In this document: piece after piece, positions 1 to 8,042 of the stretch
How positions within the stretch are numbered: the first letter of the stretch is position 1
Layout: each line of letters begins with the position of its first letter
DNA from: SHZI01 sp031395645
Lineage (GTDB): Bacteria; Pseudomonadota; Gammaproteobacteria; Steroidobacterales; GCA-2729495
Direction of reading: 5' to 3'
Length of the DNA: 41,568 bases
Assembly (NCBI GenBank): GCA_031395645.1
Contig: JANNJM010000105.1
Span: 1 to 41,568 of the forward strand
Program-made: the position numbers and the translations under genes
Notes under the pieces: model-generated
What the model saw: the letters and a program-made list of their open reading frames with translations, nothing else
Databases searched by the model: none
What the model was told of the DNA's origin: nothing

Positions 1-8
1 CAGCGCTC

Positions 9-533
9 CTAGCCGCCGAAGAATTGCCGCTGGAAGCGGACGGAAAAGCGGCTGGTCTCGTTGACAGGAATTGCGTCCACGGTGAATACCAGCGTCTCGT
101 CATTGGCCACCGCCACGTCGCCAATGTAGTAGATCGCATCACCCTCGCGAATCTCGCGCAGAGTCAGCTCCTTGAACTGCCCGTTCAGGTTCACGGCCTG
201 CGCCGTGACGCTGCCGGATACCGGCATACCAGGCGTGCCGTCGGCCTTCTTCACCATGGAGATGTTGACGAGCGCACGATTCGAGCTGCGCACGATGTTG
301 TAGTTCCTGGCAATCTCGGGCGTCAGCGCATCCGTACGGATGGCGTTGAAATGCAGCACGTAGTTGCCAAAATCCCGGGATGCCGATGTGGCGGGCTCCG
401 TCGGGGTTGCCGCAGCAACAGGTGCTGGCGGGGAGGTGTTCTGCCCACAGCCAGTCAGCATGCTGTACGCCAGGACGACGCCGAACAGGCACGGGAGGCC
501 TGCCAGGCTGGCAATTCTCTGCTTCGTCTTCAT
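9..533 (-). CDS. DUF4426 family lipoprotein
   Basis: A 174-residue protein of the DUF4426 family, which in many gammaproteobacteria is encoded beside yggT and proC as it is here. The N-terminus is a lipoprotein signal: a hydrophobic stretch ends in a lipobox LTGC with the acceptor Cys29, so it is probably lipidated and exported. A Pro/Ala/Thr-rich spacer (about residues 34-50) precedes a compact beta-rich domain (FGNYVLHFNAIRTDALTPE onwards) typical of the family. An AGGGGG ribosome site lies about 10 bases before the ATG. It is the last gene of the minus-strand yggS-proC-yggT group, 69 bases after yggT. Its biochemical role is unknown. The family call is from recognised sequence pattern and context; both ends lie inside the window. 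Confidence 0.8.
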   Translation of the reverse strand: MKTKQRIASLAGLPCLFGVVLAYSMLTGCGQNTSPPAPVAAATPTEPATSASRDFGNYVLHFNAIRTDALTPEIARNYNIVRSSNRALVNISMVKKADGTPGMPVSGSVTAQAVNLNGQFKELTLREIREGDAIYYIGDVAVANDETLVFTVDAIPVNETSRFSVRFQRQFFGG

Positions 534-602
534 GGTTTCGGCATCCCCCTGGTTGGAAAATTCTGGCAGCTGTCCGTTGGGACTATAAACCCTCGGAGCA
601 CT

Positions 603-1187
603 TCAAAACACCAAGCCGCCAAGCGACCCACAACGCAGGCCGGACACTACACGGTCCACCGGCAGCAGCATCGCAAGGGCCTGGATGGCGATCAGCGCAA
701 ACAGGGGCGACAGGTCCAGGCCACCGATCAGCGGAATCAGGCGCCGGAACGGTGCCAGTACCGGCTCCACAATGGCGGCGACGACGGCCGCGCCGGGGTT
801 GTAGCCGCCCGGGCTTACCCAGCTCAGCACGACGTAGATGATCATGGCCCACGTGAACACGTTGAGGACGAGCTTGACGACGCTGAGCAGGGCGAGAGCC
901 AGAATCTGCAAAATGGCGGGTTCCGCTACGCAGCCGATGCGAACCAGAAGTGTCGTGGCCACGAGCTGCAGGCCGAGCAGCAAGACGACGGTCGCAGTGT
1001 CGATCCGGCCGATGGAAGGCAGCAGCCTCCGCAGTGGAATGACCAGCGGGTTGGTGATGCGCAGGATGAACTGCACGAGCGGATTGCGCTTGTCGACGGC
1101 GGCCCACTGCAGAAGGAGGCGGAGAGCAAACGTGAGCACGTAGAGATCGAAAAGCGTGCGCAGGACAAAGACCAAAGCGTTTTGCAT
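603..1187 (-). CDS. yggT: YggT family integral membrane protein
   Basis: A 194-residue membrane protein with two copies of the YGGT domain, each a pair of hydrophobic helices around a conserved RxxxPxxxPxRRL-type segment. Examples are ITNPLVIPLRRLLPSIG near residues 45-61 and VEPVLAPFRRLIPLIGGLDL near 140-160. Length and double-domain layout fit the family. YggT proteins have been linked to osmotic tolerance and to cell-division or membrane functions, but the exact activity is unsettled. The gene starts only 4 bases after the proC stop, with an AAGGAA site inside the proC 3' end, so it is probably co-transcribed and perhaps translationally coupled. The proC-yggT neighbourhood is widespread and supports the call. 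Confidence 0.9.
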   Translation of the reverse strand: MQNALVFVLRTLFDLYVLTFALRLLLQWAAVDKRNPLVQFILRITNPLVIPLRRLLPSIGRIDTATVVLLLGLQLVATTLLVRIGCVAEPAILQILALALLSVVKLVLNVFTWAMIIYVVLSWVSPGGYNPGAAVVAAIVEPVLAPFRRLIPLIGGLDLSPLFALIAIQALAMLLPVDRVVSGLRCGSLGGLVF

Positions 1188-1191
1188 GAGC

Positions 1192-2028
1192 CTAGTTTCC
1201 TTCAGGAGAGCGGCCGAGCTCAGTTGCCCGGTCCCGGGCTGCCGTCAGTGCCTGCCGGACGATAGCCTCGAGGTTTGCCGCCTCGAAAACGCGCAGGGCT
1301 GCTGCGGTAGTCCCGCCCGGTGAGGTCACGGCAGCACGGAGCCGGGCCGGCTCGGCGCTGGTTTCGATGACCAGCCGTGCGGCGCCCAGAGCGGTCTCCC
1401 GGGTCAGTGCTGCAGCCAGTTCCGCCGTCAGGCCGAGCTCGACGGCGGCGCGCTCCATGTGCTCCATCAACAGATAGAAGTAAGCGGGCCCGCTGCCGGA
1501 CACGGCGGTGACCGCATCCATCAGCGCTTCATCATCCAGCCAGACCGCCCGGCCTGTCGCCGAGGCAATGTACCCGGCGATCTGCCGCTCCCGTTCTCCA
1601 ACGGCGGCAGACGCCGCCAGGCCGGAGATTCCGGCGCCGATCGTGGCTGGCTGGTTGGGCATGACCCGCACGAGCGGCGTGTCTGGCCCGAACCAGGTTC
1701 TCAGCGAGCCCAAGGTAATGCCTGCCGCTACCGACAGGATCAACTGTCCGGAACGGCGCGGAGCCGTGGCGAGCTTGCGTGCGATGTCTGCCATCAACTG
1801 CGGCTTCACTGCCAGGACGAGCACGTCCGCCACGCCCGCCACGGCGCCGTTGTCGACGTGAATCCCGACGCCCGCATGGAGAGTGACCACCTGCTCGAGC
1901 TGCGCCGGATCCGGATCCGCTACCTGCAGCCGACCGGCCGGGTGACCTGCTTGCAAAAGTCCACGCACCAGGGCGCGGGCCATGTTGCCGCTGCCAATCA
2001 GGCCAATAGTCAGGTTGTCGAAGTTCAC
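1192..2028 (-). CDS. proC: Pyrroline-5-carboxylate reductase
   Basis: Catalyses the last step of proline synthesis, NAD(P)H-dependent reduction of 1-pyrroline-5-carboxylate, in the cytoplasm. The N-terminal Rossmann motif IGLIGSGNMA is at residues 8-17. The VRVMPNQPATIG segment (about 120-131) and the C-terminal signature SGSGPAYFY (about 177-185), followed by a helical dimerisation region, are all intact. I chose a GTG start at 2028, giving 278 residues, because AGGGG lies 6 bases upstream and the product then begins just before the Rossmann strand. The upstream in-frame ATG at 2055 would add nine residues and overlap yggS. It is second in the yggS-proC-yggT-DUF4426 block, 10 bases after yggS. 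Confidence 0.95.
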   Translation of the reverse strand: MNFDNLTIGLIGSGNMARALVRGLLQAGHPAGRLQVADPDPAQLEQVVTLHAGVGIHVDNGAVAGVADVLVLAVKPQLMADIARKLATAPRRSGQLILSVAAGITLGSLRTWFGPDTPLVRVMPNQPATIGAGISGLAASAAVGERERQIAGYIASATGRAVWLDDEALMDAVTAVSGSGPAYFYLLMEHMERAAVELGLTAELAAALTRETALGAARLVIETSAEPARLRAAVTSPGGTTAAALRVFEAANLEAIVRQALTAARDRATELGRSPEGN

Positions 2029-2038
2029 GATTCGCCCC

Positions 2039-2758
2039 TCATGGACGCTTGCCAAACAAAGCCGTACCGACGCGAATCATCGTGCTGCCTTCTTCAATTG
2101 CAATTTCAAAATCGTCCGACATGCCCATCGACAGGGTATCAAGTACGTGCCCCCGGGCAATGAGTTCATCCATAAGTGCGCGGGCGGCGCGGAATTCCGT
2201 GCGCAAGGCGTCCGCATCGAGTCCCGCCTGTGGGAGGAGCAGGAGGCCGCGAAGGCGCAGGCGCGGGAGCCGGGTGATCAGGTCCGCCAGCGCGGGCACC
2301 TCGGCACCGGGGCAGCCCACGCGGCCGGGCTCGGTCGCCCCTGCGTCGGCCGCTGGCAGGGCTCGGGGCTCCAGCTGGATGCACACCTGGAGCGGCTCCC
2401 CGTGGTGGGGCCGCTGGGCCGACAGGCGTTCCGCGATCCGGGCAGACGTCACAGTCTGGGCCCAGTCGAAGTTGACGGCGATCTCGCGGGTCTTGTTCGA
2501 CTGGATCCGGCCGATGAAATGCCAGACGGCATCACGGCTGCCCGCTGCCATCTTCGGCAAAGCTTCCTGCAGGTAGTTTTCACCAAAGTCGCGCAGGCCG
2601 GCCGCCAGGCCACGGTGTACGGCCGCCACGGTGTGGCCTTTGCTGACGGCCAGGAGGGTTACGCCGGCCTCCGGGCGTCCGGCTCGCGCTGCCGCCCTGG
2701 TGATCGCCCTCGCCATCCGGGCGCGAATTTCTGCAAGATGATCCGTGATTCCCGTCAC
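2039..2758 (-). CDS. yggS: YggS/PLPBP family pyridoxal-phosphate homeostasis protein
   Basis: A 239-residue single-domain PLP-binding protein of the YggS/PROSC family, which buffers free pyridoxal phosphate and affects amino-acid metabolism but has no known enzymatic reaction. The PLP lysine is Lys40 in LLAVSKGHT. The conserved FGENYLQEA (about 58-66) and IGRIQSNK (82-89) segments and the C-terminal phosphate-binding LSMGMSDDFEIAIEEGSTM region are present. It is the first gene of the minus-strand block and diverges from pilT across an 80-base gap (2759-2838). That gap must hold both promoters, but I cannot assign convincing -35/-10 pairs in it. A yggS-proC pair next to pilT is the order found in Pseudomonas. 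Confidence 0.95.
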   Translation of the reverse strand: MTGITDHLAEIRARMARAITRAAARAGRPEAGVTLLAVSKGHTVAAVHRGLAAGLRDFGENYLQEALPKMAAGSRDAVWHFIGRIQSNKTREIAVNFDWAQTVTSARIAERLSAQRPHHGEPLQVCIQLEPRALPAADAGATEPGRVGCPGAEVPALADLITRLPRLRLRGLLLLPQAGLDADALRTEFRAARALMDELIARGHVLDTLSMGMSDDFEIAIEEGSTMIRVGTALFGKRP

Positions 2759-2838
2759 GACTGGCTTAGCCCCCCACCTGTACTATGTTCACCGCCTGAT
2801 CCGGTTATGCAAACCGAGGGCACGGGCAGGGGAAAGCA

Positions 2839-3879
2839 ATGGCTGTTGATATCGCGCAACTGCTGGCATTTGCGGTAAAGAGCAAGGCTTCGGACCTGCA
2901 CTTGTCCGCCGGCGTGCCGCCGATGATTCGTGTGGACGGTGACGTCAAGCGCGTCAACATGCCGGCCCTGGCACACAAGGATGTTCATAGCATGGTCTAT
3001 GACATCATGAACGACAAACAACGCAAAGACTACGAGGAGTTCCTGGAGACAGACTTCTCCTTCGAGATTCCGAAACTGGCCCGTTTCCGGGTCAATGCCT
3101 ATAACCAGATGCGCGGCGCCGGTGCCGTCTTCCGGACGATTCCTTCGATCATCCAGACCCTGGAAGATCTCCGATGCCCGCCGATCTTCCGTGACATCTC
3201 GATGTACCCACGCGGCATCGTGCTGGTAACCGGGCCAACCGGTTCCGGCAAGTCGACGACGCTCGCCGCGATGATCGACTACATCAATGACAACAAGCCC
3301 GATCACATCCTGACTATCGAGGACCCGATCGAGTTCGTGCATGAAAGCAAGCGCTGCCTCATCAACCAGCGGGAAGTCCACAAGGACACCCTGGGCTTCA
3401 GTGAGGCCCTGCGTTCCGCGTTGCGTGAAGACCCGGACGTTATCCTGGTCGGCGAAATGCGCGACCTCGAGACCATCCGGCTCGCGCTGACGGCTGCAGA
3501 AACCGGCCACCTGGTCTTTGGCACCCTGCACACCAGCTCGGCAGCGAAGACCATGGACCGGATCATCGACGTCTTTCCCGCGCAGGAAAAGGAAATGGTC
3601 CGGGCGATGCTCTCCGAGTCATTGCGCGCGGTCATCTCCCAGGCGTTGCTGAAGCGCGTCGGCGGAGGCCGCATCGCCGCCCACGAGATCATGATCGGCA
3701 CGCCGGCCATCCGGAACCTCATCCGCGAGGGCAAGGTCGCACAGATGTATTCCTCTATCCAGACCGGCGTAAAGGAAGGCATGCAAACCCTCGATCAATG
3801 CCTGCAGGACCTGTTGTCGAAGGGCGTAATCACCAAGGAAGAGGCGCGGTTCAAGGCGCAGAACAAGGACTCTTTCTAG
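2839..3879 (+). CDS. pilT: Type IV pilus retraction ATPase PilT
   Basis: A hexameric cytoplasmic AAA-like secretion ATPase that powers pilus disassembly and twitching. The 346-residue length matches PilT. Visible motifs are the Walker A GPTGSGKST (132-140, Lys138), the Walker B region ILVGEMRD with Glu206, and the PilT-specific AIRNLIREGKVAQMYSSIQTG-type segment near 295-313, which sets it apart from PilU. A strong AGGGGA site lies 6 bases before the ATG. It is the first of three consecutive retraction-type ATPase genes and diverges from yggS. The pilT-pilU gap is 39 bases, so an operon is likely. Confidence 0.97.
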   Translation: MAVDIAQLLAFAVKSKASDLHLSAGVPPMIRVDGDVKRVNMPALAHKDVHSMVYDIMNDKQRKDYEEFLETDFSFEIPKLARFRVNAYNQMRGAGAVFRTIPSIIQTLEDLRCPPIFRDISMYPRGIVLVTGPTGSGKSTTLAAMIDYINDNKPDHILTIEDPIEFVHESKRCLINQREVHKDTLGFSEALRSALREDPDVILVGEMRDLETIRLALTAAETGHLVFGTLHTSSAAKTMDRIIDVFPAQEKEMVRAMLSESLRAVISQALLKRVGGGRIAAHEIMIGTPAIRNLIREGKVAQMYSSIQTGVKEGMQTLDQCLQDLLSKGVITKEEARFKAQNKDSF

Positions 3880-3918
3880 CACTGCGGCGGGCCAGGATGG
3901 CCCCCGGGAGATACGGCG

Positions 3919-5082
3919 ATGGAACGCGATCAGGCTACCAAGCTTATTCAGGGCCTACTGAAGAAACTGGTCGACAAAAACGGCTCCGACCTCTTCATTA
4001 CGACCGGCTTTCCGCCGGCCATCAAGATCGATGGCGAGATTCATCGTGCCGCTGAACAGCCGCTCACCAGCGACGAGAGCGCTGTTATCGTCCGGTCGAT
4101 CATGAACGACCGCCAGGCCCGCGATTTCGACGCCTCCAAGGAATGCAACTTTGCCATCAGCCCGCAGGGCATCGGGCGCTTTCGCGTCAGCGCCTTCATA
4201 CAGCAGGGCCACGTGGGCGCAGTCCTGCGCCGGATCATTACCAAGATTCCGACGCTCGAAGAGCTCGAGTTGCCGACGATCATGCAGGACGTGGCGCTGA
4301 CCAAGCGCGGCCTGGTCATCGTGGTTGGCGCGACCGGCTCCGGCAAGTCCACTACGCTAGCTGCCATGGTGCACCACCGTAACCTGAACACCCGCGGTCA
4401 CATCGTTACGGTCGAGGATCCGGTGGAATATGTGCATCCGCACGGGCGGTGCGTCGTCACCCAGCGCGAAGTCGGCGTGGATACGGAAAACTGGCTCTCC
4501 GCCCTCAAAAATACGCTGCGGCAGGCGCCGGACGTGATCATGATCGGCGAGATCCGCGAACGGGAGACGATGGAGTACGGCATCCAGTTTGCCGAGACCG
4601 GTCATCTGTGCCTCGCAACCCTGCATGCCAACAGTGCCAACCAGGCACTCGACCGCATCATCAACTTCTTTCCCGAGGAGAAGCGCGGCCAGTTGCTGAT
4701 GGACATGTCCCTGAATATCAAGGCACTGATCTCCCAGCGGCTGATCCCGCGCCAGACTGGTGAAGGCCGGATCGCGGCGATGGAAGTCATGCTGCAGTCC
4801 CCGCTGATCTCGGACCTGATCTTCAAGGGCGATGTAACTCGCATCAAGGAGATCATGGCCAAGTCGACCCGCATGGGCATGCAGACCTTCGACCAGGACC
4901 TCTTCAGTCTCTACGAGAGCAACAAGATCTCCTATGACGAGGCAATGATGAATGCCGACTCCAAGAATGAGCTGCGTCTGCGCGTGAAACTCGAAAGCAA
5001 GCGGGACAAGACCGTCGCCGCGGACGATGCCGGCAGCCTGACCATGATGGAAGAAGAGAAGAAGTCGTCGTCGCTGTACTAG
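3919..5082 (+). CDS. pilU: PilT-dependent retraction ATPase PilU
   Basis: A PilT paralogue that assists PilT in forceful pilus retraction. Its 387 residues fit PilU (slightly longer than PilT), including an acidic C-terminal extension after about residue 360 that ends SSSLY. The N-terminal segment ECNFAISPQGIGRFRVSAF (about 76-94) is the PilU-type version. Walker A is GATGSGKST near 138-146 and the Walker B region reads IMIGEIRERET. The PilT-specific RNLIREGK signature is missing, as expected. It lies 39 bases after pilT and 9 bases before a third ATPase gene, so the three are probably co-transcribed. The orthology call rests on these motifs and on gene order. Confidence 0.93.
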   Translation: MERDQATKLIQGLLKKLVDKNGSDLFITTGFPPAIKIDGEIHRAAEQPLTSDESAVIVRSIMNDRQARDFDASKECNFAISPQGIGRFRVSAFIQQGHVGAVLRRIITKIPTLEELELPTIMQDVALTKRGLVIVVGATGSGKSTTLAAMVHHRNLNTRGHIVTVEDPVEYVHPHGRCVVTQREVGVDTENWLSALKNTLRQAPDVIMIGEIRERETMEYGIQFAETGHLCLATLHANSANQALDRIINFFPEEKRGQLLMDMSLNIKALISQRLIPRQTGEGRIAAMEVMLQSPLISDLIFKGDVTRIKEIMAKSTRMGMQTFDQDLFSLYESNKISYDEAMMNADSKNELRLRVKLESKRDKTVAADDAGSLTMMEEEKKSSSLY

Positions 5083-5091
5083 CGTGCACCC

Positions 5092-6147
5092 ATGAACGTC
5101 CAGCCACTCTTCAATCTGATGGTAGAAAAACGGGCCTCCGACCTGTTTCTGACCTGCTTTGCACCCGTCAAGATCAAGATCGACGGCAAGATCATTCCGG
5201 TCAACAAGCTCGAACTCACGCCCCAGATGGTGCGTCAGGCGGCCATGGAACTGATGACGGGCGAGCAGCTCGAGGAATTCAATCGCGAACTGGAAATCGA
5301 CTTTGCCGTGTCCAAGCCCGGGCTCGGGCGCTTCCGGGTGAATATCTTTCATCAGCGCAGCAATGTTGCTCTGGTGATGCGCTACATCACCCACGACCTT
5401 CCCGACCTCGACGCTCTGGGCATGCCGCCGATCGTGAAGGACCTCGTCATGTTCCGGCGCGGCCTGCTGCTCATGGTCGGCGCGACCGGCTCAGGCAAGT
5501 CCACGACGCTCGCCGGCATGATCAACTACCGGAATGAGAAGACTGCTTCCCACATCATCACGATCGAAGACCCTATCGAGTTTCTCCACTCGAACAAGAA
5601 ATCGATCGTCAATCAGCGGGAAGTGGGCACAGACACCAGGTCTTACGCCCGGGCCCTGAAGAGCGCGATGCGCGAGGCCCCCGACGTGATCCTGGTGGGT
5701 GAGATTCGCGACCGGGAAACGATGCAAGCGACTATCGATCTGGCCGGTACCGGGCATCTTGCCGTCGCCACGCTGCACTCGAACAATGCTCCCGAGACGC
5801 TGGACCGGATCATCAACTTCTTTCCGGAAGACCAGCACGGCCAGGTCTACATGGACCTGTCGCAGTACCTCCGGGCAATCATTTCCCAGCGCCTGGTGCG
5901 CGGCATGGACGGCCAGCGCGTGGCTGCCGTCGAGATCATGCTGAACACCCCGCGCATTGCCGAGCTCGTGCAGCGTGGTGACGTTAACAAGGTGAAAGAG
6001 TCTTTCCGCGAGAGCACCGAGCAGGGCATGCAGACCTTCGACCAGTCCCTTCTCAAGCTCTACAAGGACGGCAAGGTCTCGATGGAGGAGGCGCTGGCCA
6101 ACGCCGACTCCCGCTCAAACCTCGAGGCGCAGATTCACTTCGCCTAG
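5092..6147 (+). CDS. Third PilT/PilU-like retraction ATPase
   Basis: A 351-residue complete GspE/PilT-type ATPase. Walker A is GATGSGKST, near residues 130-138. Walker B reads ILVGEIRDRET. The C-terminal STEQGMQTFDQSLLKLYKDG is PilU-like. Its N-terminal domain (EIDFAVSKPGLGRFRVNIF) differs from both the PilT and PilU copies upstream, and it lacks the long acidic PilU tail. It therefore looks like a distinct PilU-like clade rather than a fresh duplicate. It begins 9 bases after pilU and all visible catalytic motifs are intact, so it should be an active ATPase. Its stop codon TAG overlaps, within a CTAG palindrome, the stop codon of the convergent Sel1-repeat gene. The specific role is unknown; accessory or alternative pilus retraction is an inference. 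Confidence 0.88.
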   Translation: MNVQPLFNLMVEKRASDLFLTCFAPVKIKIDGKIIPVNKLELTPQMVRQAAMELMTGEQLEEFNRELEIDFAVSKPGLGRFRVNIFHQRSNVALVMRYITHDLPDLDALGMPPIVKDLVMFRRGLLLMVGATGSGKSTTLAGMINYRNEKTASHIITIEDPIEFLHSNKKSIVNQREVGTDTRSYARALKSAMREAPDVILVGEIRDRETMQATIDLAGTGHLAVATLHSNNAPETLDRIINFFPEDQHGQVYMDLSQYLRAIISQRLVRGMDGQRVAAVEIMLNTPRIAELVQRGDVNKVKESFRESTEQGMQTFDQSLLKLYKDGKVSMEEALANADSRSNLEAQIHFA

Positions 6148-6641
6148 CCCTGCGCCTCGGCTAGTTGCTCAGGCGTCATCTCGGCCGCAATGCTGTCGCC
6201 GGTCTGCGCGGCCCGCGCATGGCCCGCCGCCGCCGCCCGGCTGTACCAGCGGAACGCCTGCACATAGTCAGTGGCAACGCCCTGACCGGTGGCGTAGGCC
6301 ACACCGATATTGAACTGGGCGTCGGCGTCACCCTGCTCGGCGGCCTTGCGGTACCACGTTAGCGCTGTGGGATAGTCCGCTGGGATGCCATCGGTACCCG
6401 ACAGCAGGACGCCAAGGTTGAACTGGGCTGGCGCGAAACCCTGGTCCGCAGCCTTGCGGTACCAGTCCAGCGCCTGTGCGTAGTCCTGGGGCAGGCCCTG
6501 CCCGTTTGCATGCAGGTAGCCCAGGTTGTACTGCGCACGACGATCACCCTGGCCGGCCAGCGCGCCCCACAGGCGCGCCGCTGTGGCGAAGTCGCCGCGC
6601 CGGGCAGCGGCCAGGCCTTGCTTGAATGGGTCCTGCGTCAT
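6144..6641 (-). CDS. Sel1-repeat (SLR) protein
   Basis: A 165-residue protein made almost wholly of Sel1-like TPR repeats. Three units carry the pattern AQ(Y/F)N(L/I)GxxxxxGxG followed by DYxxAxxWYxxAAxxG, at roughly residues 30-66, 67-102 and 103-138. These repeats form a solenoid used in protein-protein contacts. No signal peptide is visible from the chosen start, so it may be cytoplasmic. An ATG 13 codons upstream (6680) keeps the frame open. I prefer the internal ATG because the product then begins with the family-like MTQDPFKQG just before the first helix, though neither start has a strong ribosome site. It is convergent with, and overlaps by 4 bases, the third pilus ATPase gene. Its partner is unknown. 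Confidence 0.75.
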   Translation of the reverse strand: MTQDPFKQGLAAARRGDFATAARLWGALAGQGDRRAQYNLGYLHANGQGLPQDYAQALDWYRKAADQGFAPAQFNLGVLLSGTDGIPADYPTALTWYRKAAEQGDADAQFNIGVAYATGQGVATDYVQAFRWYSRAAAAGHARAAQTGDSIAAEMTPEQLAEAQG

Positions 6642-6698
6642 GCGAGTGCGCGAGAGATTACCATTCATGTTCAGGGGCACAGGGCGGAAAAGTGGCGA

Positions 6699-8042
6699 AT
6701 GAGCAAAAGTGACTACGCGGCGGTCAGCCGGCTCCTGCTTCGCGTTTACCTTTTCGAAGCTGGACTGGCCATCATCGCCTTTGGCCTCTACAAGGCGGCG
6801 GCCTTTACGCCTGCGCTGCTCGCGACCAGATCCGGGGCCCTGCTACTTGCAGGGCTGGTCGTCGCAGCGCTGGGTGCCGCCCCGCTCGTCGGCGCATTGC
6901 TCCATAGCCGCCGGGCGCTCTGGCTGGCGATCGCGGCCAATGCGCTGTCGATCCTGCTAGCGTTCGGTGTCGCCGAGTCGGCGCTCCGCCTGGCAGTGAA
7001 GTCGTCGCCCGATGGCATCTCAGTCGCCGGCGTACCGGTTCGCCCGACCTGGTCTGATGTCGTTGCCCAGATCCACGCCATGCCGCCGGCCACTCAGTCG
7101 TTCTTTCTCTACGATGCAGAACTGGGCTGGACTGTCGGGCCGGGCCGCAGAAGTCCGGACGGCCTCTATATGAGCAGCGCTGAGGGCATTCGCAGCGCCG
7201 TCCAGGGCGTACGCTTTCGCGATGAAAAACCGGCGCGGAGGGTCGCACTCATTGGCGATTCCAACGCCATGTCACTCGAGGTTTCTTTCGAGGAATCCTG
7301 GGGTTACCACCTCGGCCGCGCGCTCGGCAGCGACGTCCAGTTGCTCAATTTCGGCGTCGACGGGTACGGGATCGATCAGGTTTACCTGCGCTACGAGCGG
7401 GATGTCCGGCCCTTCAAGCCGAGCGTGGTCGTGATCGGTTTCATCCAGCACGATCTGTTGCGCTCGATGGCTGTCTATCCGTTCGTGAGTTTCGGCTGGC
7501 CGGGTTACCTCGTTAAACCCCGGTTCGACGTCATTGATGAGCGCCTGGCAATCGTCAATCGCCCCTTGCCATCGCCGGCGGAGATTGCACTGATGGCCTC
7601 TCCCCAGGCGCTCCCGTTCATTGACTATGACGCGGGCTTCGTCGATCAGGACTGGAGCTTCCGGTTCGACGGGGGGCCACTGCTGCTGCGACTGCTGACC
7701 TCGATTTCACCCCGCTGGATCCGCGGGGAACCCCGTGGGAACGCTGACACGGAGACGCTCAACAGCCGGCTCCTCAACGAGCTCATCAATGCCATCAAAC
7801 GCGATGGTGCGGTGCCCGTGCTCGTCTATCTGCCGCACTGGAACGGCGACGAACAACTGGCCCGCACCACGCTTGTCCGCTCGGAATTGCCGCACCTGGA
7901 CATGACCGAATGCCTTAAGCGAGTGCCGGAGGAGGCACGACGCGTGGCGAGTGGCCAGCACTACACGGGACGTGCAAACGAGGCGCTGGCCTGGTGCACG
8001 CTACCCGCAGTTCGCTGCGGCCTCGGGCGGGGCTGCGATTAA
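6699..8042 (+). CDS. SGNH/GDSL-hydrolase-like membrane protein
   Basis: A 447-residue protein with three hydrophobic helices in the first about 105 residues, followed by an SGNH-like domain. The nucleophile block is LIGDSNA with Ser188, and a second block FGVDGYG lies near 218-224. A candidate catalytic His421 is in the HYTGRANE segment close to the C-terminus. The expected GxND block appears degenerate (VIGFIQHD). Proteins with this layout often act as esterases or acyltransferases on cell-envelope glycans, but the substrate cannot be read from the sequence. The open frame extends upstream to 6510 inside the divergent Sel1 gene. I chose the ATG at 6699 because it avoids that overlap and directly precedes the first membrane helix. 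Its TAA stop shares a TTAA palindrome with the convergent PyrK-like gene. Confidence 0.72.
   Translation: MSKSDYAAVSRLLLRVYLFEAGLAIIAFGLYKAAAFTPALLATRSGALLLAGLVVAALGAAPLVGALLHSRRALWLAIAANALSILLAFGVAESALRLAVKSSPDGISVAGVPVRPTWSDVVAQIHAMPPATQSFFLYDAELGWTVGPGRRSPDGLYMSSAEGIRSAVQGVRFRDEKPARRVALIGDSNAMSLEVSFEESWGYHLGRALGSDVQLLNFGVDGYGIDQVYLRYERDVRPFKPSVVVIGFIQHDLLRSMAVYPFVSFGWPGYLVKPRFDVIDERLAIVNRPLPSPAEIALMASPQALPFIDYDAGFVDQDWSFRFDGGPLLLRLLTSISPRWIRGEPRGNADTETLNSRLLNELINAIKRDGAVPVLVYLPHWNGDEQLARTTLVRSELPHLDMTECLKRVPEEARRVASGQHYTGRANEALAWCTLPAVRCGLGRGCD

Noticed and set aside
24..1265. 413-codon plus-strand frame across DUF4426, yggT and proC
   Set aside because: It is antisense to three recognisable genes and its translation has no domain features.
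4357..5394. 345-codon minus-strand frame opposite pilU
   Set aside because: The plus strand encodes an intact PilU with all its motifs. The opposite frame has no recognisable domain and spans two real genes.
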